Assembly: GCA_903924715.1 (NCBI GenBank)
Contig: CAIYCP010000054.1
Coordinates: 1 to 12,212 of the forward strand
Reading direction: 5' to 3'
Source of the DNA: an uncultured beta proteobacterium
Lineage (GTDB): Bacteria > Pseudomonadota > Gammaproteobacteria > Burkholderiales > Burkholderiaceae_B
DNA length: 12,212 nt
Shown: positions 7,230 to 12,212 of the stretch, piece after piece
How positions within the stretch are numbered: position 1 is the first letter of the stretch
Layout of the letters: each line of letters starts with the position of its first letter
The notes under the pieces: model-generated
What the model saw: only the letters and a program-made list of their open reading frames with translations
Databases searched by the model: none
Told to the model about the DNA's origin: nothing
Position numbers and translations under genes: made by a program

Positions 7230-8980
7230 TCGATTCAAAAAAACCCGCACGCCGCGATACCCAGGCAGGCTCAGCGCGAGGCGGTAAAACCTTTTCAGAC
7301 ACACGTGCGCCAGGTGGGGCGAAGGGCGCTTCACGTGTTGGCACCAAAGAGGCCGCGCGTGAAGCTGCGCGTGCAAGTGGGTCAGCGCTGCCGCGTAAAG
7401 GGTCTGCGACTGAGCGACTGATGAATGCAACGCCGTTTGCTCAACGATCGGGCGCTGCGCGTGAAGGTGCGGGCTACCCGGGCGACCGAGCCGCTGGTGA
7501 GCGTGCTGAACCACAACAGTCCACTTACACGGGTCGAGTCAAACCCAGGTTACCGCCGATGACGATTCGGTTAGATCAAATTCGACAGGTACTGGATGAG
7601 GTGTTGACGTGGCAATTCGCGGCGGACTCTGTCGTATCGCATTGGTTTAGGGCGCACCCAAAACTGGGTGTGCGTGATCGCGCTGAAGTCGCTGAGGTCG
7701 TGTATGACGTCTTGCGTAACTTGAGACGTTATCGACAGCTCGCGGAAAGCGGGGTGGGCAATGCGGTACGACGCTTGGCGATTCAGGGCGCAATCGTGAT
7801 GATCGACAACGGTCGCGTTCGCGAAGTGCTTGACCCTGGCGAAATTGCCTGGCTCGACCGTATTGCTCAAATCGACGAACAGTCTCTGGCCGTTGAGGTT
7901 CGCACAAGTCTGCCTGATTGGTTGTTTGAGCGACTTCAATACTTGCCTGATCTTGAGTCCCTGGCGCTCGCGTTGAATCAACCAGCGGCGCTTGATATCC
8001 GGGTGAATCCCATGAAGGCTGAGCGCGACGAGATGCTCGCCGATTTAACGCGCGGCAACGCAGTGCGCCATGCCCCGGTTGCGACGCCTTATTCACCTTG
8101 GGGAATCAGGTTGACAGGGCGGCCTGCCATGAATAAATGGCATCAGTTTGAACACGGCTTGATCGAAGTGCAAGATGAGGGCAGCCAGTTGTTGGCATTA
8201 CTGGTCGGGCCCAAACGTGGCGAAATGGTGGTGGACTTTTGCGCCGGAGCGGGCGGTAAAACGCTTTTGTTAGGCGCTTTGATGCGTTCGACTGGGCGCT
8301 TGTATGCGCTTGATGTGTCGGCGGCACGGCTTGCCAAGGCTAAGCCACGTTTTGCGCGCAGCGGTTTGTCAAATATTGTGCCGGTGGTGCTTGAGCATGA
8401 AAACGACACGCGGGTCAGGCGTTTGGCGGGTAAAGCCCAGCGTGTCTTGGTCGATGCGCCTTGCAGCGGTGTCGGCACTTTGCGTCGAAACCCCGACCTG
8501 AAATGGCGACAATCCGTGCCGAGCTTGCAAGAACTGACCGCATTACAAGCCCGTATTTTAGCCAGCGCCTCAAGATGTGTGGCACCTGGCGGGCGTTTGG
8601 TCTATGCGACGTGCAGTCTGCTGGTTGAAGAAAATCAGGCCCAGGCAGAGCGGTTTTTGGCCGAACACCCAGACTTTGAGCTGATAGATGCGGCCGAATT
8701 ACTCGCAGCACGCACCCCCTTGCAGCTTGAAGGGCCTTATTTAAACTTGAGGCCGGACGTGCACGGTACAGACGGTTTTTTTGCTGCGGTGTTTGAGCGA
8801 CGTAAAGCTGAGCTGGGCGTAGCGTTAAAAACCACGTCAAAACGCAAAGTGGCGCTTGAAATAGAACCTCTCTTAGAGTCTGAAGACAGCCCGCAAGCCG
8901 AGCAAGCGTCTGTTGAACCTGCAAAACCAGTCAAAAAACCACGTGCGGCCAAAAAGACCGCCCCGATTGAAAAGGCTTAA
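7226..8980 (+). CDS. RsmB/NOP2/Sun-family RNA (cytosine-5) methyltransferase with low-complexity ends
   Basis: An S-adenosylmethionine-dependent RNA m5C methyltransferase, probably acting on rRNA. It has 584 residues, against about 430 for E. coli RsmB. The first ~110 residues are Arg/Ala/Gly-rich and look disordered. A NusB-like helical region follows at about 115-210 (FRAHPKLGVRDRAEVAEVVYDVLR). The Rossmann methyltransferase core includes QVQDEGSQLLALLVGP-type sequence (about 315-329), SAM motif DFCAGAGGKT (337-346), DAPCSGVGTLRRNPD with Cys413, and YATCSLL with Cys463; these two cysteines are the family's release and catalytic residues. The last ~45 residues are Lys/Ala/Pro/Glu-rich. An internal ATG at 7559 (Met112) would remove the N-terminal extension, but GGAG before GTG 7226 and the GTGA overlap with purN favour the long form. 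The target base (C967 or another) cannot be assigned, so I give no symbol. Confidence 0.9.
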   Translation: MIDSKKPARRDTQAGSARGGKTFSDTRAPGGAKGASRVGTKEAAREAARASGSALPRKGSATERLMNATPFAQRSGAAREGAGYPGDRAAGERAEPQQSTYTGRVKPRLPPMTIRLDQIRQVLDEVLTWQFAADSVVSHWFRAHPKLGVRDRAEVAEVVYDVLRNLRRYRQLAESGVGNAVRRLAIQGAIVMIDNGRVREVLDPGEIAWLDRIAQIDEQSLAVEVRTSLPDWLFERLQYLPDLESLALALNQPAALDIRVNPMKAERDEMLADLTRGNAVRHAPVATPYSPWGIRLTGRPAMNKWHQFEHGLIEVQDEGSQLLALLVGPKRGEMVVDFCAGAGGKTLLLGALMRSTGRLYALDVSAARLAKAKPRFARSGLSNIVPVVLEHENDTRVRRLAGKAQRVLVDAPCSGVGTLRRNPDLKWRQSVPSLQELTALQARILASASRCVAPGGRLVYATCSLLVEENQAQAERFLAEHPDFELIDAAELLAARTPLQLEGPYLNLRPDVHGTDGFFAAVFERRKAELGVALKTTSKRKVALEIEPLLESEDSPQAEQASVEPAKPVKKPRAAKKTAPIEKA

Positions 8981-9009
8981 TCGTTTGATTTTACGCAAAA
9001 ATTTTGTTC

Positions 9010-9042
9010 GGGTAGGCTAGTCAACTGGGTGGGTTAGGCTAA
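9010..9042 (+). repeat. Imperfect direct repeat GGGTAGGCTAG / GGGTTAGGCTAA
   Basis: GGGTAGGCTAG (9010-9020) recurs as GGGTTAGGCTAA (9031-9042) with one inserted T, the two copies 21 bases apart, about two helical turns. One copy overlaps the candidate -35 and the other the -10. It may be a binding-site pair or chance duplication. Confidence 0.35.
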
Positions 9043-9060
9043 AATAGCATTGACTATTTT
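9041..9060. repeat. 7-bp perfect inverted repeat over the candidate -10 and start site (possible operator)
   Basis: AAAATAG (9041-9047) and CTATTTT (9054-9060) are perfect reverse complements separated by 6 bases. The left arm overlaps the TAAAAT -10 box and the centre lies near the predicted transcription start, a classic place for a repressor operator. A short AT-rich hairpin in the leader is the alternative. No known regulator's consensus was recognised. Confidence 0.45.
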
Positions 9061-9082
9061 GTCGTAGGCGATCCATACATAC

Positions 9083-10294
9083 ATGAACGAAATCATTTCT
9101 TTTGCTGCGGGCGGTTTGTTACAGGCTTCTTGGTGGCAGGTTGCGTTAATCACGCTTGGTCTAACGCACGTCACCATCGCGGCAGTCACGATTTTTTTGC
9201 ACCGAAGCCAAGCCCATCGTGGCCTTGACTTGCATCCAGTGGTGATGCATTTCTTTCGTTTCTGGCTTTGGCTGACCACGGGCATGGTCACAAAAGAATG
9301 GGTTGCCATCCATCGTAAACATCACGCGCGTTGTGAACGTGATGGCGATCCTCACTCGCCCATGATCTACGGTATCAACAAGGTGCTTTTTAGTGGTGCC
9401 GAACTGTATCGCCACGAGTCAAAAAACGCAGAAACACTTTCGAAGTTTGGTCACGGAACGCCTGCCGACTGGGTTGAAGAGCATATCTATACGCGCTATA
9501 GCGCTCGGGGCATTTTGATTATGCTGGTCATTGACGTGGCGCTGTTTGGCGCGTTAGGGCTGACGGTATGGGCTGTGCAGATGGCCTGGATTCCTTTTTG
9601 GGCAGCTGGGGTCGTCAACGGCGTTGGTCATTATTTTGGCTATCGCAACTTTGCCTCGCCAGACACCAGTACTAACGTCTTTCCGATAGGTATTTTGATT
9701 GGCGGCGAAGAGCTTCACAATAATCACCACGCTTTTGGAACATCGGCCAAGTTCTCGAGCAAATGGTACGAGCTTGATATCGGCTGGACATATATTCTTG
9801 GTTTGCAGGCGCTTGGTTTAGCAAAAGTTAAAAAAATGGCACCTCGGTTACGACTCGAGCCCATGGGTAAAGGCGGCGTCGATGCGCGTACCTTGCAAGG
9901 CGTGATTGCCCACCGTTTTGAGATTCTCGAGCGCTATACGACTATCATGAAAACGGCATGCCGAGCCGAATTGAGCCGTTTGAACGCGTCCACAGCGCCA
10001 GCAAATGACGCGACGCATGCTCAGGCCTTGGCAGCTGCAACGCATTGGCTTGGGCGAGGCGACGAAACCTTGCCTGCCGCTGAACGTGCACGCATCGATC
10101 ACGCCCTGTCGCAAACTGCAGCATTGGCCACGCTGGTTCAAATGCGCCACGAGCTCGCTAAATTGTGGGATAGCTCTACCGCGTCAAGCGAGCAGCTGTT
10201 GCACGACTTACAGGCTTGGTGTCAACGTGCTCAACAAAGCGGTATTGTGAGTCTCGAAGAGTTTGCCCTACGCTTACGCCGCTATGCGGCATGA
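9083..10294 (+). CDS. Membrane fatty-acid / acyl-CoA desaturase (di-iron, delta-9 type) with C-terminal extension
   Basis: Introduces a double bond into acyl chains using a di-iron centre and O2; probable role in adjusting membrane fluidity. It has 403 residues. The three histidine boxes are HRSQAH (40-45), HRKHH (77-81) and HNNHH (212-216), with an extra NGVGH (Asn179 to His183) typical of acyl-CoA desaturases. Hydrophobic segments lie at about 17-38, 52-68, 143-167 and 168-185. After the catalytic domain (ending near 260), residues about 270-403 form a soluble, Ala/Leu-rich, probably helical extension with Arg and Glu periodicity (RFEILERY, EEFALRLRRY), which bare delta-9 desaturases lack. 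The electron donor is not encoded here. The gene has its own candidate promoter and overlaps uvrD by ATGA. Confidence 0.92.
   Translation: MNEIISFAAGGLLQASWWQVALITLGLTHVTIAAVTIFLHRSQAHRGLDLHPVVMHFFRFWLWLTTGMVTKEWVAIHRKHHARCERDGDPHSPMIYGINKVLFSGAELYRHESKNAETLSKFGHGTPADWVEEHIYTRYSARGILIMLVIDVALFGALGLTVWAVQMAWIPFWAAGVVNGVGHYFGYRNFASPDTSTNVFPIGILIGGEELHNNHHAFGTSAKFSSKWYELDIGWTYILGLQALGLAKVKKMAPRLRLEPMGKGGVDARTLQGVIAHRFEILERYTTIMKTACRAELSRLNASTAPANDATHAQALAAATHWLGRGDETLPAAERARIDHALSQTAALATLVQMRHELAKLWDSSTASSEQLLHDLQAWCQRAQQSGIVSLEEFALRLRRYAA
10278..10290 (+). repeat. GC hairpin abutting the uvrD start codon
   Basis: GCCGC (10278-10282) and GCGGC (10286-10290) are perfect reverse complements around a TAT loop and end directly before the ATG at 10291. 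No Shine-Dalgarno is present in the same stretch. The bases also encode the last residues of the desaturase, so the match may be incidental. Confidence 0.4.
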
Positions 10295-12212
10295 TCGACA
10301 AACTTAACGCACCACAGCGCGAAGCAGTTACCCTCGCGGCGCAGCACGCACTCGTTCTGGCCGGGGCCGGTAGCGGTAAGACGCGGGTATTAACCACCCG
10401 TATGGCCTGGCTGATTCAAACCGGTCAAGTCAGCCCTCAAGGCTTGTTGGCCGTCACCTTCACAAATAAAGCGGCGCGAGAAATGCTCTCGCGGGTGTCG
10501 GCGCTCTTGCCGATCGATCCGCGCGGTCTGTGGATTGGCACCTTTCACGGTTTATGCAACCGCATGCTCAGGGCGCACCATCGTGACGCCGGCTTGCCGC
10601 AGTCTTTTCAGATTTTGGATACGGCCGACCAGTTGGCCGCGATCAAGCGGTTGTTGAAGGCCAACGCGGTTGATGATGAAAAGTATCCGCCGCGTGATGT
10701 GCAGAGGTTTATCAACGGGGCCAAAGAAGACGGACAACGTCCAGGCGACGTTGAGGCGTTCGATAGTTTTCGACGCCGCATGATTGAAATCTATACCCTC
10801 TACGAAACACAGTGTCAGCGCGAGGGTGTGGTTGATTTTCCAGAGTTGTTGTTGCGCGCGTACGAGTTACTGTTGCGCCACGAACCTATTCGGTCACACT
10901 ACCAGCGTCGCTTTCGCCATGTGCTGGTTGATGAATTTCAAGACACCAATACGCTGCAATATAAGTGGCTCACCTTGCTGTCAGGCGGAGGTGCCAACAT
11001 GTTTGCGGTAGGAGACGATGATCAGTCGATCTACGCATTCCGTGGGGCCAATGTTGGCAACATGGCCGACTTTGAGCGTGACTACGCGCACGGAACCGTG
11101 ATTCGACTCGAGCAGAACTACCGCTCGTTTGGTCATATTCTGGATGCTGCAAACGCGCTAATTTGCCATAACAATGGGCGCTTAGGAAAAAATCTCTGGA
11201 CCGAACAAGGCGAGGGTGAGCAGATTCGTGTCGTCGAACAGCCGACCGATTTGCTCGAGGCGCAGTGGTTGGTGGATGAGGTTCGCGGGTTGATCTCAGA
11301 TGGACGCGACCGCAGTCAAATTGCGGTGCTGTATCGCAGCAATGCGCAGTCGCGCGTAATCGAGCATGGTTTGTTTTCGGCGGGTATCGCTTACAAGGTC
11401 TATGGGGGCTTACGCTTTTTTGAGCGACAAGAGGTTAAGCATGCGCTCGCCTATTTGCGTTTGATGGCGAATCCCGATGACGATACCTCTTGGATGAGGG
11501 TCGTGAACTTTCCGCCTCGCGGAATTGGTGCGCGCACGCTCGAGCAGTTGAGTGATCAAGCCAAGGCCTTTGATACAAGTTTGTCTAATGCGGTTGCCCG
11601 TGTTGCGGGCAAGGGTGGTGGAAATCTGTTGCAGTTTGCACAGATGATTCAACGCCTGGCCGACGAAACGCGTCACTTACCCTTACCTGAGATGGTCGAG
11701 CATGTGATCGCCCATAGCGGTTTGATCGCGCATTATCAGCAAGATCGCGAAGGCGCTGATCGTATCGAAAACTTAAACGAACTGGTCACTGCCGCGGCTG
11801 CCTTTGCCTCTGAAGCCAATGTGTCTGGCTTGCCAGCCGGTGAAGTCATTGTTTCTGAGTCGATGGCGCTCGAGGTGAATCCCTCCGCGCCCGAACAAGA
11901 TCCACTGGAAGGAGGCTTTGGTGGCCTGTCGCCCTTGATGGCGTTTTTGTCGCACGCGGCACTTGAGGCAGGGGATAACCAAGCGCAGGCGGGTCAAGAT
12001 GCCGTCCAACTGATGACGGTACATGCTGCCAAGGGCCTTGAGTTTGATGCCGTATTTATTACGGGTTTAGAAGAGGGTTTGTTCCCACACGAAAACAGCG
12101 TCCATGAGCAATCTGGGCTTGAAGAAGAGCGGCGCTTGATGTATGTGGCGATTACCCGTGCGCGCGAGCGACTGTATTTTAGTTTGGCACAAAGTCGAAT
12201 GCTGCATGGTCA
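10291..12212 (+). CDS. uvrD: UvrD/PcrA-type superfamily 1 DNA helicase, partial: C-terminus lies beyond the right edge
   Basis: An ATP-dependent 3'-5' DNA helicase of the UvrD/Rep/PcrA group, acting in nucleotide-excision and mismatch repair and in clearing blocked forks. About 640 codons are visible. The motifs appear in order: Q-motif-like LNAPQREAV (5-13), Walker A GAGSGKT (25-31), Ia TFTNKAAREM, motif II DEFQDTN (214-220), motif III VGDDDQSIYAFRG (about 240-252), motif IV LEQNYRS (about 273), motif V TVHAAKGLEF (576-585) and motif VI EEERRLMYVAITRARERL (about 611-628). The GLEEGLFPHE segment favours UvrD/PcrA over Rep. The ~100-residue C-terminal tail is missing because the window ends. 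The start is ATG in the ATGA overlap with the desaturase stop (10291-10294), without a Shine-Dalgarno, so translation is probably coupled. Confidence 0.95.
   Translation, partial: MIDKLNAPQREAVTLAAQHALVLAGAGSGKTRVLTTRMAWLIQTGQVSPQGLLAVTFTNKAAREMLSRVSALLPIDPRGLWIGTFHGLCNRMLRAHHRDAGLPQSFQILDTADQLAAIKRLLKANAVDDEKYPPRDVQRFINGAKEDGQRPGDVEAFDSFRRRMIEIYTLYETQCQREGVVDFPELLLRAYELLLRHEPIRSHYQRRFRHVLVDEFQDTNTLQYKWLTLLSGGGANMFAVGDDDQSIYAFRGANVGNMADFERDYAHGTVIRLEQNYRSFGHILDAANALICHNNGRLGKNLWTEQGEGEQIRVVEQPTDLLEAQWLVDEVRGLISDGRDRSQIAVLYRSNAQSRVIEHGLFSAGIAYKVYGGLRFFERQEVKHALAYLRLMANPDDDTSWMRVVNFPPRGIGARTLEQLSDQAKAFDTSLSNAVARVAGKGGGNLLQFAQMIQRLADETRHLPLPEMVEHVIAHSGLIAHYQQDREGADRIENLNELVTAAAAFASEANVSGLPAGEVIVSESMALEVNPSAPEQDPLEGGFGGLSPLMAFLSHAALEAGDNQAQAGQDAVQLMTVHAAKGLEFDAVFITGLEEGLFPHENSVHEQSGLEEERRLMYVAITRARERLYFSLAQSRMLHG

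Larger units (their letters stand above)
8981..9082 (+). promoter_or_regulatory. Intergenic region with candidate sigma-70 promoter for the desaturase gene
   Basis: This is the longest gap in the window. TAGTCA (9018-9023), a 16-base spacer and TAAAAT (9040-9045) match the -35 and -10 boxes at 4/6 and 5/6 and would start transcription near 9052, giving a leader of about 30 bases. An AT tract, CAAAAATTTTG (8996-9006), sits where an UP element would lie. No GC-rich hairpin followed by a T run is seen after the methyltransferase gene, so read-through from purN is also possible. The start codon has only a weak AGGCG-like site upstream. Confidence 0.5.

Noticed and set aside
7647..8096. 149-codon open frame on the minus strand, opposite the methyltransferase
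   Set aside because: It lies wholly antisense to a strongly supported gene, is Arg/Pro/Gln-rich in the manner of out-of-frame translation, and matches no recognisable family; the same holds for the overlapping frame at 7571-7981.
8415..8924. 169-codon open frame on the minus strand
   Set aside because: Antisense shadow of the methyltransferase catalytic region; no domain, no ribosome-binding site of note, and a composition typical of reverse-complement reading.
8981..9010. Rho-independent terminator after the methyltransferase gene
   Set aside because: CAAAAATTTTG is a short AT-only palindrome without a GC stem or a long T run after a stem, so it does not qualify.
9050..9079. TTGACT followed by CATACA as a second desaturase promoter
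   Set aside because: The -10 match is poor (3/6) and the transcript would begin at or after the ATG at 9083.
1..12212. Mobile element, CRISPR array, tRNA/rRNA gene, toxin-antitoxin or defence system
   Set aside because: Every sizeable segment is accounted for by housekeeping genes on both arms; I saw no terminal inverted repeats, integrase or transposase motifs, spaced identical repeats or tRNA-like folds.

Overview
The window reads as an ordinary stretch of housekeeping chromosome from a betaproteobacterium, most likely order Burkholderiales and perhaps Alcaligenaceae-like. I infer this from recalled protein similarity (IleS, PurN, UvrD and the RsmB/NOP-type methyltransferase all resemble Bordetella/Burkholderia-type proteins), from the gene order ribF-ileS-lspA-coaBC, and from a moderate, slightly GC-rich composition. 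No database search was possible. Coding density is nearly complete: there is no gene-free stretch over about 100 bases, and I see no RNA gene, insertion sequence, CRISPR array or prophage.

Two gene sets diverge from a gap of about 40 bp near 6520-6563. Leftward (minus strand) run ribF (FMN/FAD synthesis), ileS (isoleucyl-tRNA synthetase), lspA (signal peptidase II), coaBC (coenzyme A synthesis), a DedA-family membrane protein gene, and dut (dUTPase, cut by the left edge, with a TTG start). Neighbours overlap or lie within 12 bases of each other, so this looks like one operon. Rightward (plus strand) run purN (purine synthesis), an RsmB/NOP-family RNA cytosine methyltransferase gene joined to purN by a GTGA overlap, a gap of about 100 bp with a plausible promoter and an AT-rich dyad, a membrane fatty-acid desaturase gene, and uvrD/pcrA-type helicase, joined by an ATGA overlap and cut by the right edge.

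The genes serve cofactor, nucleotide, translation, lipoprotein-processing, lipid and DNA-repair functions. I find no novel defence, mobile or biosynthetic system. The points most worth checking are small: the possible operator upstream of the desaturase gene, the desaturase's helical C-terminal extension, the long low-complexity ends of the RNA methyltransferase, a GC hairpin abutting the uvrD start codon, and the very compact ribF/purN divergent promoter region in which neither start has a clear Shine-Dalgarno sequence.
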